Shown: positions 28,611-37,812 of the stretch, piece after piece
Layout of the letters: every line of letters begins with the position of its first letter
Numbering within the stretch: the stretch's first letter is position 1
DNA from: Nonlabens dokdonensis
GTDB lineage: Bacteria > Bacteroidota > Bacteroidia > Flavobacteriales > Flavobacteriaceae
Assembly (NCBI RefSeq): GCF_002162835.1
Contig: NZ_MAAX01000124.1
Coordinates: forward strand, 1-48,115
Length of the DNA stretch: 48,115 nucleotides
Direction: 5' to 3'
Position numbers and translations under genes: made by a program
The notes under the pieces: generated by a model
What the model was told of the DNA's origin: nothing
The model's input: only the letters and a program-made list of their open reading frames with translations
Database searches by the model: none

Positions 28611-28715
28611 AATTAGTTACTATTCATAAGAATATTTAGCGGACGATTACAGCTAGTAAACTTTTTTCAATCTGAGTTGGATGAGTCCTGTAAGAGTGTT
28701 TTAATATGAGATTAA

Positions 28716-28731
28716 CGCTTTCGCGAAAGCG
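28716..28731. repeat. palindrome CGCTTTCGCGAAAGCG copy 9
   Basis: Exact match, about 30 nt upstream of the egtB start. Confidence 0.97.
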
Positions 28732-28762
28732 AAATACATAAAAAGATCATAACTTTGAGAAA

Positions 28763-29932
28763 ATGATGACCTCAAAAAACCTTCTTGAACTCTTTACTCA
28801 AACTCGTTCAGATTCTGAGAAAATATGCCAGCCTTTACAAACTGAAGATTATGTGGTACAACCTATAGTTGATGTGTCACCACCTAAATGGCATTTAGGA
28901 CATACAACCTGGTTCTTTGAAGAGTTTCTACTTGCTCCTAATTTTCCTGGATACCAAAGATTCCATGAGCAATATGCTTATGTGTTTAATAGTTATTATG
29001 AAAGTATAGGTAAAAGAGTAGTACGTACTGATAGAGGCAACCTTTCTAGACCTAGTGTTCAAGAAGTATATGAATATAGGAAGCATGTTACTAAACTTAT
29101 GCAAGAATTAATCTCAAAACATTGGAATAAGGACTGGAATCCAGTGTTAGAGATAGGTATTCATCACGAAAAACAACATCAAGAATTATTACTTACTGAT
29201 ATAAAGTACATTTTAGGAAATAACCCATTGCAACCTATTTATGGTGCTGTATCAAATGAGGTTCTTATAGAGAATTCTGAAAGAGAATTTATAGAAATCA
29301 AAGACGGTATTTACCATATAGGTCATAATTCTGAATCATTTTGCTATGATAATGAACTACCTAGACATCGCGTATTTTTAGAACCTTATGCCATTTCAAG
29401 CACATTAGTAACTAATGGAGAATGGTTAGAATTTATGGATGATGGCGGTTATTCAAATACTTTGTTGTGGCATACTGAAGGATGGGATTGGGTAAAGAAA
29501 AATGATATCATTTCTCCTATGTATTGGTTTAAAAATGAGAATGGTATCTGGTCACAATATTTACTTAGCGGCTCACAAGCAATTGATCCTAAAGCAGCTG
29601 TAACCCATATTTCATATTACGAGGCTTTTGCTTATGCACAGTGGAAAGGACTACGCTTGCCTACAGAGTTTGAATGGGAAGTTGCGCAGTCAAAAATTAA
29701 TCACGGAAACCGATGGGAATGGACTGAAAGCGCCTATCTACCATATCCTAACTATCAAAAACCTGATGGTGCTCTAGGTGAGTATAATGGTAAATTTATG
29801 GTCAATCAAAAAGTCCTGCGTGGTAGCTCTATCGCTACACCAGCAAATCATGCGAGACTTACATATAGAAACTTTTTTCACGCACCTCTTAGGTGGCAAT
29901 TTACAAGCTTGCGTCTTGCCAAATCATTATGA
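28763..29932 (+). CDS. egtB: EgtB-like ergothioneine biosynthesis sulfoxide synthase (DinB + FGE-sulfatase domains)
   Basis: HLGHTTWFFEEF, HHEKQHQELLLTDIKY (HX3HXE), C-terminal VLRGSSIATPANHARLTYRNFFHAPLRWQFTSLRLAK. Confidence 0.88.
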   Translation: MMTSKNLLELFTQTRSDSEKICQPLQTEDYVVQPIVDVSPPKWHLGHTTWFFEEFLLAPNFPGYQRFHEQYAYVFNSYYESIGKRVVRTDRGNLSRPSVQEVYEYRKHVTKLMQELISKHWNKDWNPVLEIGIHHEKQHQELLLTDIKYILGNNPLQPIYGAVSNEVLIENSEREFIEIKDGIYHIGHNSESFCYDNELPRHRVFLEPYAISSTLVTNGEWLEFMDDGGYSNTLLWHTEGWDWVKKNDIISPMYWFKNENGIWSQYLLSGSQAIDPKAAVTHISYYEAFAYAQWKGLRLPTEFEWEVAQSKINHGNRWEWTESAYLPYPNYQKPDGALGEYNGKFMVNQKVLRGSSIATPANHARLTYRNFFHAPLRWQFTSLRLAKSL

Positions 29933-30891
29933 CTAAAAAAGAATCCTTCCGAAAGGAATTTGAAAATCACGTAACAGAAGGCCTTACCGCATTTCCTAAG
30001 TTTTTAAGCTCTAAATATATATATGATGATCGAGGAGATAAATTATTCCAAGACATCATGGCGTTGCCAGAATATTACCTGACTGATGCAGAATACAATA
30101 TAATTGACACCTACAAATCACAACTCAAAGAAATTTTTGAAAATAAGAAAGGTTTTGATCTTATAGAATTAGGCGCTGGAGATGGTAAAAAAACTAAAGT
30201 ACTTCTAGAAGAGCTGGTTAAAAGTAATGTAAATTTTACCTATATACCCATAGACATAAGCCAGAATGCTATCGATCAACTTACTGATTCTTTAACTACC
30301 TTATTACCTAAACTAGATGTACAAGGTGAGCAAGGAACTTATTTCAAAGTATTAGAAAAAATAGCAACTTATAACCAAAGACCAAAGGTCATTATAGTGC
30401 TAGGATCTAACATAGGTAACTTACCTCATGAAGATGCTATTAATTTTTTAAAACAAATCCAGCATAGCATGTCAACAACAGATTTGTTATTCATGGGCTT
30501 TGATCAAAAGAAAGATCCTTTAACAATTCAAAACGCCTATGCCGATAAAACTGGGGTTACTCAAGAATTCAATCGCAATTTATTACACCGTTTAAATAAA
30601 GAAATGGGTGCTGATTTTAACGTGAACCTTTTTGAACACTGGGAAGCATATGATCCTGAATCCGGAACCGCAAAAAGCTATCTCCTAGCAACAGAAGAAT
30701 GCGATGTAGAAATAAAAAAATTAGGCTTAAAAATTCATTTCAATAAATGGGAAACCATTCACACTGAAATTTCTCAAAAATACGACGACTTAATAGTTGA
30801 ATGGCTAGCAAAAGAATCTGGACTAGAAATAGATCAAATTTTTGAAGATGATAATAAGCTATTTAAAAATTATTTATTTAAGAAAAAATAA
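29929..30891 (+). CDS. egtD: L-histidine N-alpha-methyltransferase (EgtD)
   Basis: LSSKYIYDDRGDKLFQDIMALPEYYLTDAEYNII...LIELGAGDGKKTKVLLEEL; ATGA overlap with the egtB stop. Confidence 0.9.
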   Translation: MTKKESFRKEFENHVTEGLTAFPKFLSSKYIYDDRGDKLFQDIMALPEYYLTDAEYNIIDTYKSQLKEIFENKKGFDLIELGAGDGKKTKVLLEELVKSNVNFTYIPIDISQNAIDQLTDSLTTLLPKLDVQGEQGTYFKVLEKIATYNQRPKVIIVLGSNIGNLPHEDAINFLKQIQHSMSTTDLLFMGFDQKKDPLTIQNAYADKTGVTQEFNRNLLHRLNKEMGADFNVNLFEHWEAYDPESGTAKSYLLATEECDVEIKKLGLKIHFNKWETIHTEISQKYDDLIVEWLAKESGLEIDQIFEDDNKLFKNYLFKKK

Positions 30892-30895
30892 GACT

Positions 30896-31177
30896 ATGAA
30901 AGCAATCTGGAATGATCAAGTTATCGCAGAAAGTAATGATACTAAAGTAGTAGAAAACAACCACTACTTTCCTCAAGACGCAATCAAGAAAGAGTTTTTT
31001 AAAAATAGCGATACGACTTCTAACTGCCCATGGAAAGGTACTGCTAGTTATTACTCGATAGATGTAAACGGCTCCCTAAACAAAGATGCCGCATGGTATT
31101 ATCCAGACACTAAACACGCTGCCAAAGAAATAGAAGGTTATGTCGCTTTTTGGAAAGGTGTAGAAGTTACAGAGTAA
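30896..31177 (+). CDS. DUF427 domain protein
   Basis: MKAIWNDQVIAESNDTKVVENNHYFPQDAI...CPWKGTASYYSIDVNG...AAWYYPDTKHAAKEIEGYVAFWKGVEV. Confidence 0.9.
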   Translation: MKAIWNDQVIAESNDTKVVENNHYFPQDAIKKEFFKNSDTTSNCPWKGTASYYSIDVNGSLNKDAAWYYPDTKHAAKEIEGYVAFWKGVEVTE

Positions 31178-31300
31178 ATATAAATTACTTTTGAGCACGT
31201 TAACCGCATTAAGTAATCAGTGAACTCTTGAACAAATAACAATAAGAAATCTAGCAATATTGCTATAATAAAAACTTATTAACTCTTTAGACTTGAAACT

Positions 31301-31816
31301 TTAAATGCGAGTATAGACTGCGAGTAGCGAGGTAATATTTGCCGCAGGTGTTCCAGCCCTACCATTAATATAACGATTCAAATCTGCATCACTTACCGTA
31401 AAAGCTATCGTATTTGAGTTAACCGTTAATTGAATATTTTCTGTAACAGTTCCACCATTCACATTTGCGGTAACTGTTAAAAGATCAGTTGCATTAATAG
31501 AATAAGTTCCTGTCTGCGCGCTCGTGGGACATGATAAAACATTCATAGAATCAAATTCTGGCTCTGCAACAGTAGCTGTAAAATCACCATTGACCATAAA
31601 TGAAATATCCATGGAGGAGAAACAAGAAGCTTCATTAAGTAATTCCATCTGGCTTGTACCATCCTGATTAAAATCAACTGCAACATCTGCGGTTAAAGAA
31701 GTTAAAACATAGTTACCTGTTATATTAGACATGGTTACATTTGTACGCGCTGCATCTTTTTCACAACTAGTGACTATAAATAAAAGCATCAATATGGCTA
31801 TGGCATTTTTCATCAT
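31301..31816 (-). CDS. lipocalin-like lipoprotein
   Basis: Lipobox LLFIVTSC; ITGNYVLTSLTADVAVDFNQDGTSQMELLNEASCF. Confidence 0.65.
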   Translation of the reverse strand: MMKNAIAILMLLFIVTSCEKDAARTNVTMSNITGNYVLTSLTADVAVDFNQDGTSQMELLNEASCFSSMDISFMVNGDFTATVAEPEFDSMNVLSCPTSAQTGTYSINATDLLTVTANVNGGTVTENIQLTVNSNTIAFTVSDADLNRYINGRAGTPAANITSLLAVYTRI

Positions 31817-31903
31817 TACAATTTTGCTTGAAATATAATCAAAATAGGTGATGTGCTGATTTAAAAGAGATTAAATACTCTAGAATAAATTTATTTTTGA
31901 TCT

Positions 31904-31919
31904 CGCTTTCGCGAAAGCG
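31904..31919. repeat. palindrome CGCTTTCGCGAAAGCG copy 10
   Basis: Exact match within the extended form TGATCT-palindrome-GGAA. Confidence 0.97.
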
Positions 31920-32026
31920 GAACAAATTATAAAAAATTAAGAACGATTAAAATTAGTAAACGAGAGACTTACTAAATTGTTAATAGAGAGATTAAAACAA
32001 AATTTATATAAAAATAAAAAAGCCGC

Positions 32027-32056
32027 TTGTCATTCTAAATTAAAAGATTACATTTG
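32027..32056 (+). promoter_or_regulatory. Bacteroidetes-type promoter of rplM-rpsI (TTG-N19-TACATTTG)
   Basis: TTG 32027-32029 and TACATTTG 32049-32056. Confidence 0.75.
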
Positions 32057-32062
32057 CAGCCC

Positions 32063-32081
32063 GATTTTAGTTAGTAAAATC
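32063..32081 (+). promoter_or_regulatory. putative rplM 5' leader hairpin
   Basis: GATTTTA-GTTAG-TAAAATC at the predicted transcript 5' end. Confidence 0.5.
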
Positions 32082-32107
32082 AGACAAAGAATTAAAACTA
32101 TTTCAAG

Positions 32108-32563
32108 GTGAATACTTTAAGTTACAAAACAGTTTCAGCAAATAGCGCAACAGTAAACAAAGAATGGGTACTGATTGATGCTGCTGAACAGCCACTAGGT
32201 CGTATGTCTTCAATAGCTGCAAAGTTTTTGAGAGGTAAATACAAGACTAATTTTACTCCACACGTAGATTGTGGTGATAATGTAATTATCATAAATGCTG
32301 ACAAAGTAACGTTGAGCGGTAATAAGTGGAATGAAAAAACATACATAAGACACACTGGCTACCCTGGTGGACAACGTAGTCTTACTGCAAACGAACTTTT
32401 TGCTAAAGACCCAACTCGTGTAGTTGAGCGTGCTGTAAAAGGAATGTTGCCTAAGAATAAATTAGGAAGCGCTATCTACCGCAACCTAAAAGTGTATTCA
32501 GGTTCAGAACATGGTCATGAAGCACAACAACCTAAAACCATTAATCTTAACGAGGTAAAGTAA
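32108..32563 (+). CDS. rplM: 50S ribosomal protein L13 (GTG start)
   Basis: NTLSYKTVSANSATVNKEWVLIDAAEQPLGRMSS...KGMLPKNKLG. Confidence 0.97.
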   Translation: MNTLSYKTVSANSATVNKEWVLIDAAEQPLGRMSSIAAKFLRGKYKTNFTPHVDCGDNVIIINADKVTLSGNKWNEKTYIRHTGYPGGQRSLTANELFAKDPTRVVERAVKGMLPKNKLGSAIYRNLKVYSGSEHGHEAQQPKTINLNEVK

Positions 32564-32564
32564 T

Positions 32565-32951
32565 ATGGAAACATTACACAAAATAGGTAGAAGAAAAACT
32601 GCCGTTGCCCGTGTTTACCTTACAGAAGGTAAAGGTGAAGTAACAATTAACAAAAAAGATCTTACTGACTATTTCACAACTGGAACATTACAGTATAAAG
32701 TAAAGCAACCATTTGCTTTAACTGATACTACTGACACTTACGATGTAAGAGCTAGTGTAAACGGAGGTGGAATCACTGGACAAGCAGAGGCTATACGTCT
32801 TGCTATTTCTAGAGCACTTGTTGCTATAGATGAAGAAAACCGTCTTGCTTTAAAACCAGAAGGACTTATGACACGTGACCCAAGAATGGTGGAGCGTAAG
32901 AAATTTGGTCAAAAGAAAGCGAGAAAGAAATTCCAATTCTCGAAACGTTAA
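32565..32951 (+). CDS. rpsI: 30S ribosomal protein S9
   Basis: IGRRKTAVARVYL...GLMTRDPRMVERKKFGQKKARKKFQFSKR. Confidence 0.98.
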   Translation: METLHKIGRRKTAVARVYLTEGKGEVTINKKDLTDYFTTGTLQYKVKQPFALTDTTDTYDVRASVNGGGITGQAEAIRLAISRALVAIDEENRLALKPEGLMTRDPRMVERKKFGQKKARKKFQFSKR

Positions 32952-32968
32952 TATCACATTATTATCAT

Positions 32969-33000
32969 TCCCGTCTCGATGTATTTCAAGACGGGATTTG
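32969..33000 (+). terminator. putative terminator of rplM-rpsI
   Basis: TCCCGTCT ... AGACGGGA followed by a T-rich tail. Confidence 0.65.
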
Positions 33001-33143
33001 TTCTTTATTTATTTTTATTAATTTGCTGTCACGCCTGGTTGCCACCAGAGCTCAGTTTAGCATCTAAATAGTGGAGGCGATTAAGTAGTAACCTATTTAT
33101 GACCACTTCATTATTGCTATCGACAGAACGTAAACTAACAATT

Positions 33144-33944
33144 ATGGCAAATACTTCAGATGTCAAGTCACTACTTGACGCAGGTGTCCACTTCGGTCAC
33201 TTAACTCGTAAATGGGATCCTAACATGGCTCCTTACATCTATATGGAACGTAACGGGATCCATATCATTAATCTTTATAAAACAGCTGCAAAGCTGGATG
33301 AAGCAACTCAAGCATTACGCAAGATTGCTGCATCTGGACGTAAAGTTCTTTTTGTTGCTACAAAAAAGCAAGCAAAAGACATCGTTGCACAATATGCTGG
33401 TGACGCAAACATGCCTTACATCACAGAAAGATGGCCTGGTGGAATGCTTACTAATTTTGTAACTATACGTAAAGCGGTTAAAAAGATGGCTCTTGTAGAC
33501 CGTATGAAAAAAGATGGTCGTTATGAGACTCTTTCTAAGAAAGAACGTCTTCAAGTAGATCGTATGCGTGCAAAATTAGAAAAGAACTTAGGTTCTATTA
33601 CTGATATGACTCGTATGCCGGCTGCTCTTTTTATAGTAGATACAGTACGTGAGCATATCGCTGTTAAAGAAGCTTTGAAATTAGGAATCCCTATTTTTGC
33701 AATGGCAGATACTAATTCAAATCCAAGAGTGATAGATTATGTAATTCCTTCTAATGATGATGCTTCAAGATCTATTGAAATTATCGTTAAGGCAGCTACC
33801 GACTCTATTATCGCTGGTCTTGAAGATCGCAAGTCTGAAAAGAATGCAGAAGATCAATTAAAAGCCAAAGAGAAAGAAAACAAGGAAGCTGCAAAAGCTG
33901 AAGCTAAAAAAGCTGAAGCTGTTGTAAAGGACGAAGAAGAATAA
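33144..33944 (+). CDS. rpsB: 30S ribosomal protein S2
   Basis: VKSLLDAGVHFGHLTRKWDPNMAPYIYMERNGIHIINLYKT; ATG at 33144 used. Confidence 0.97.
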   Translation: MANTSDVKSLLDAGVHFGHLTRKWDPNMAPYIYMERNGIHIINLYKTAAKLDEATQALRKIAASGRKVLFVATKKQAKDIVAQYAGDANMPYITERWPGGMLTNFVTIRKAVKKMALVDRMKKDGRYETLSKKERLQVDRMRAKLEKNLGSITDMTRMPAALFIVDTVREHIAVKEALKLGIPIFAMADTNSNPRVIDYVIPSNDDASRSIEIIVKAATDSIIAGLEDRKSEKNAEDQLKAKEKENKEAAKAEAKKAEAVVKDEEE

Positions 33945-33982
33945 ATTAACAACACTAGGTAACTAGTATAAATCATATTAAA

Positions 33983-34945
33983 ATGGCTAAAATATCTGCT
34001 GCCGAAGTAGGAAAATTAAGAAAGACAACTGGAGCTGGAATGATGGACTGTAAAAAGGCCCTTGTAGAAGCTGAAGGTGATTTTGATAAAGCAATTGAGA
34101 TTCTTAGAAAAAAAGGTCAAAAAGTAGCTGCAAAGCGTGCTGATCGTGATTCTTCTGAAGGTGTTGTTGTTGCAAACATTAATGAATCAAACACGAGAGG
34201 TATTCTTTTATCTCTTAACTGTGAAACTGATTTTGTTGCAAAGAATGACTCTTATGTAGAGCTTGCAAATAAAATTGCTGAAGTTGCTTTTAACTGCAAT
34301 TCTAAAGATGAAGTACTTGCTGCTGATCTAGACGGAATGACTGTTGAAGAAAAACTTATTGAGCAAACTGGTGTTATAGGTGAAAAACTTGAAATAGGTG
34401 GCTTTGAAGCTTTTGAAGCGCCATTTGTAGGTGGTTATGTTCACGGTAATAAAATAGGTGCATTAACTGGTCTTTCTACTTCTAGCGATCATGCAGAAGA
34501 GGTTGCAAAATCTGTATCAATGCAAGTAGCTTCTATGGGAGCGACTACTTTATCTTATAAAGATTTTGATCCTGCATTTGTACAGTCTGAAACTGAGTCT
34601 CGTATTGCTGCAATTGAAAAAGATAATATCGAGCGTGGACGTTTAGGTAAAAACCTATTGAACATTCCTCAGTTTATCTCTAGATCTCAATTAACTGATG
34701 ACGCTATTGCAAATGCAAAAGCTAAATTTGAAGCTGAATTGAAAGAAGAAGGAAAGCCAGAAGCAATCTGGGATAGAATTATTCCTGGAAAAATCGAAAG
34801 ATTTATCGCTGACAACACTTCTCTTGATAAAGAACAAGCATTACTAGACCAAGACTACATCATGGACGACAAGAAAACTGTTGCTCAGTATGTAGAATCT
34901 AAAGGTGCTGATGTTGTAGGATTCAAAAGAGTTTCTATAGCTTAA
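33983..34945 (+). CDS. tsf: elongation factor Ts
   Basis: AAEVGKLRKTTGAGMMDCKKALVEAEGDFDKAIEILRKKG. Confidence 0.98.
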   Translation: MAKISAAEVGKLRKTTGAGMMDCKKALVEAEGDFDKAIEILRKKGQKVAAKRADRDSSEGVVVANINESNTRGILLSLNCETDFVAKNDSYVELANKIAEVAFNCNSKDEVLAADLDGMTVEEKLIEQTGVIGEKLEIGGFEAFEAPFVGGYVHGNKIGALTGLSTSSDHAEEVAKSVSMQVASMGATTLSYKDFDPAFVQSETESRIAAIEKDNIERGRLGKNLLNIPQFISRSQLTDDAIANAKAKFEAELKEEGKPEAIWDRIIPGKIERFIADNTSLDKEQALLDQDYIMDDKKTVAQYVESKGADVVGFKRVSIA

Positions 34946-34967
34946 TTGGATTTTTTATTAAATATAT

Positions 34968-35007
34968 AAATCCGATTTAGTCATGTGACTAAATCGGATT
35001 TTTTTAT
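34968..35007. terminator. bidirectional terminator (16-bp stem)
   Basis: AAATCCGATTTAGTCA-TG-TGACTAAATCGGATTTTTTT between convergent tsf and ATL. Confidence 0.92.
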
Positions 35008-35342
35008 TCTTGAAATCCTAATTCTTCTGTAGGATCCCAAAATCGCTCTTTAAAATTTAAAATTTGATCGGCCTCAACCTTTAGACCTTCACTTTCCAGC
35101 AGCTGCTGCATTAAATGAGTTCCTGCAAAATGGTGTTTACCAGTTAAAACACCATTACGATTTACCACTCTATGAGCGGGAACATCAGGATCGCTATGTG
35201 ATGCATTCATCGCATATCCTACTGCTCGACTACTTTTAGGAGTTCCTAATGCCTTAGCTATAGCTCCATAACTTGTAACCCTACCGTAGGGTATTTGTTT
35301 CACAACTTCATAAACTCTCAAGAAAAAGTCTTGATTACTCAT
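35004..35342 (-). CDS. alkyltransferase-like (ATL) MGMT-family protein lacking the catalytic cysteine
   Basis: IPYGRVTSYGAIAKALG...RAVGYAMNASHSDPDVPAHRVVNRNG: PAHRVV instead of PCHRVV. Confidence 0.9.
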   Translation of the reverse strand: MSNQDFFLRVYEVVKQIPYGRVTSYGAIAKALGTPKSSRAVGYAMNASHSDPDVPAHRVVNRNGVLTGKHHFAGTHLMQQLLESEGLKVEADQILNFKERFWDPTEELGFQE

Positions 35343-35965
35343 CCGTAAATTCTATAAATTGTAAATAGAGCGATGAATAAAGTAAGACCTGCCAAAACAT
35401 AATTTATTTTGCGAGCAAATGTGTTGCTATCAAAAGCAAATTTCTTTATATACTTTATATAGGCAAGCAACATCAAAAATGTTCCTATAGCAGCTCCTAA
35501 GATAAATAAATGAGCCATGGGATAGGTGAACTTGAATAAACCTCGACTTGCTAAAAATGAGCTGAAGCCTATATAAAAAGGAATAGGAAAAATATTGAGC
35601 ACTGATAAAATAATCCCTTGACCGAAAAGCTTAATAGGTGATTTATCAATTTTTTTAACCTCAGGACTACCACTATCAAGCATAGCTCGTATAAAGAAAA
35701 ATATAGATAACCCAATAAATGCGATAACCGCAAATTGCTCCAGCATCAAGAGCGTGTCAGGGTTATCGTTAAGTAATTTTGAAAAAAAAACACCGATATA
35801 AACCTGGCCTATAACAACGATAGAAGCTCCTAGCGCAAACATTACCGCCGCATTTCTAGTTTGCTTAACACTTATCTTAGCAGCTGTTAGGTTAAGTAAT
35901 CCAGGTGGTATAACGCCTATAAAACCTATGGTAAGACCAAATAATAAGTGCAAAACTATACTCAT
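35339..35965 (-). CDS. LysE-family amino acid exporter-like protein
   Basis: GLTIGFIGVIPPGLLNLTAAKISVKQTRNAAVMFALGAS; 6 hydrophobic segments. Confidence 0.8.
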   Translation of the reverse strand: MSIVLHLLFGLTIGFIGVIPPGLLNLTAAKISVKQTRNAAVMFALGASIVVIGQVYIGVFFSKLLNDNPDTLLMLEQFAVIAFIGLSIFFFIRAMLDSGSPEVKKIDKSPIKLFGQGIILSVLNIFPIPFYIGFSSFLASRGLFKFTYPMAHLFILGAAIGTFLMLLAYIKYIKKFAFDSNTFARKINYVLAGLTLFIALFTIYRIYG

Positions 35966-36633
35966 TATTTAAGCCTAAATTTTATATAAGTTATTGCCTT
36001 ATCAACTTCTAGATATTGCTTTTCATAAAATGTTTGAGTTCCTGTTACTTCTTCAGGAGACTCGGTATTTGAGTAAATATCGTGATGCGCATATAATATC
36101 TCCTCACCTCTAGCTTGTAACAATCCTAAGGTATAACCATGCATGAACTCAGAATCGGTTTTTAAATTAACAACACCATCAGGCTGTAAAATCGACTTAT
36201 ACTTTGCAAGAAAGTCAGGATTTGTCATTCTGTGTTTAGTGCGCTTGTATTTAATTTGTGGATCTGGAAAAGTGATCCATATTTCTTGTATTTCCGCTTT
36301 CGCGAAAGCGCGATCTACTAACTCAATCTGGGTTCTCATAAAGGCCACGTTATCTAGACCTTCTTCTATTGCTGTTTTTGCACCACGCCAGAAACGCGCT
36401 CCTTTGATATCTATACCTATAAAATTACGTTCCGGATACTTGCGTGCCAATGCCACTGTATATTCTCCTTTACCACATCCTAATTCTAATGTAATAGGGT
36501 TATCATTTCCAAAAAAAGTATTCCACTTTCCTTGATATTTAAAGTCATTTAAAACCTCTTCCCTAGTAGGCTGAATGACATTTTTAAAGGTTTCATTTTC
36601 GTGAAATCGTTTGAGTTTATTTTTACTTCCCAA
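35965..36633 (-). CDS. trmB: tRNA (guanosine(46)-N7)-methyltransferase
   Basis: LELGCGKGEYTVALARKYPERNFIGIDIKGARFWRG...IWITFPDPQIKYKRTKHRMTN. Confidence 0.95.
   Translation of the reverse strand: MGSKNKLKRFHENETFKNVIQPTREEVLNDFKYQGKWNTFFGNDNPITLELGCGKGEYTVALARKYPERNFIGIDIKGARFWRGAKTAIEEGLDNVAFMRTQIELVDRAFAKAEIQEIWITFPDPQIKYKRTKHRMTNPDFLAKYKSILQPDGVVNLKTDSEFMHGYTLGLLQARGEEILYAHHDIYSNTESPEEVTGTQTFYEKQYLEVDKAITYIKFRLK
36295..36310. repeat. palindrome CGCTTTCGCGAAAGCG copy 11 (inside trmB, encodes AFAKA)
   Basis: Exact match; protein reads VDRAFAKAEIQEIWITFPDP. Confidence 0.97.
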
Positions 36634-36687
36634 TACAATTATTTAAAGATTACTTAATAGCTACAAATATACCTGATTACAAAGTCA

Positions 36688-37812
36688 TTGTATATTTACC
36701 TTGTGCAAAAATCTAAAAACATTTTGATAGCGCCTTTAAATTGGGGCCTTGGACACGCCACTAGATGCATTCCTATTATAGATGCTGTACTAGAAAATGG
36801 CGATATACCTATTATCGCAAGTGATGGACAAGCACTGCATTTACTTAAAAAAGAATATGCAACTGCAACATTTATTGAGTTGCCATCATATGATATAGAA
36901 TATGCCAAGGAAGGTGAAAACCTAAAGCTCAAAATGCTAAAAGACTCTCCAAAAATCTGGAAAGCTATTAGGAATGAGCACAAAGTCCTTCATGAGATAA
37001 TTCATGAATATAAAATAGACGGTATTATCTCTGATAATAGGTTGGGTTTGTACAGTAATCTAATTCCATCTGTAATTATCACTCATCAATTGCAGGTGCT
37101 ATCTGGCAGTACTACGTGGCTAAGCACTCAACTACATTTACATTACATAAAAAAGTACGATTATTGCTGGATTCCTGATATAGATGAAGTCGAAAATTTA
37201 ACCGGAAAGCTGTCTCATAATGACGATTATGAAATTGAAAAGGTATACCTAGGACCCTTATCAAGATTTAAAAAAACTGGTTCTTATCAAAAGAAATACG
37301 ACCTTATGGTTCTACTTTCTGGACCAGAACCTCAACGCAGTATATTAGAAAAAAAATTAATAGAAGAGCTCAAGCGATACTCTGGTCAAGTATTATTTAT
37401 TTCAGGAAAGATAGAAGAGGAGCAAAAGGTAACTAAGAAAGGTCATATCACATTTTACAATTATCTATCTACATCTGGTTTACAAAAAGCTTTAGACCGC
37501 AGTGAACTAATATTGAGTAGAAGCGGTTATACTACCATAATGGACCTTCAAAAGTTAGGCAAAAAAGCTTTCTTTATTCCTACACCAGGACAATTTGAGC
37601 AAGAATATCTAGCTCAACTGTTAGAACAGAAAAATATTGTGCCTCAAGCTTCACAAAGTGATTTTAAAATAGAAATGCTAGATCGAGTTGATGATTACAG
37701 AGGTTTATCAAGCATTCAGTCTTCAATGACTTCTATATCTTCTATATTAAAAGCTACTTTTTCAAGTGTGAATGAAAATTCAGATCCTATACCTAATTCA
37801 CTATCTACATAA
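36688..37812 (+). CDS. glycosyltransferase (GT28/MurG-like C-terminal)
   Basis: ILIAPLNWGLGHATRCIPIIDAVLENGDIPIIASDG...LILSRSGYTTIMDLQKLGKKAFFIPTPGQFEQEYLA. Confidence 0.8.
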   Translation: MYIYLVQKSKNILIAPLNWGLGHATRCIPIIDAVLENGDIPIIASDGQALHLLKKEYATATFIELPSYDIEYAKEGENLKLKMLKDSPKIWKAIRNEHKVLHEIIHEYKIDGIISDNRLGLYSNLIPSVIITHQLQVLSGSTTWLSTQLHLHYIKKYDYCWIPDIDEVENLTGKLSHNDDYEIEKVYLGPLSRFKKTGSYQKKYDLMVLLSGPEPQRSILEKKLIEELKRYSGQVLFISGKIEEEQKVTKKGHITFYNYLSTSGLQKALDRSELILSRSGYTTIMDLQKLGKKAFFIPTPGQFEQEYLAQLLEQKNIVPQASQSDFKIEMLDRVDDYRGLSSIQSSMTSISSILKATFSSVNENSDPIPNSLST

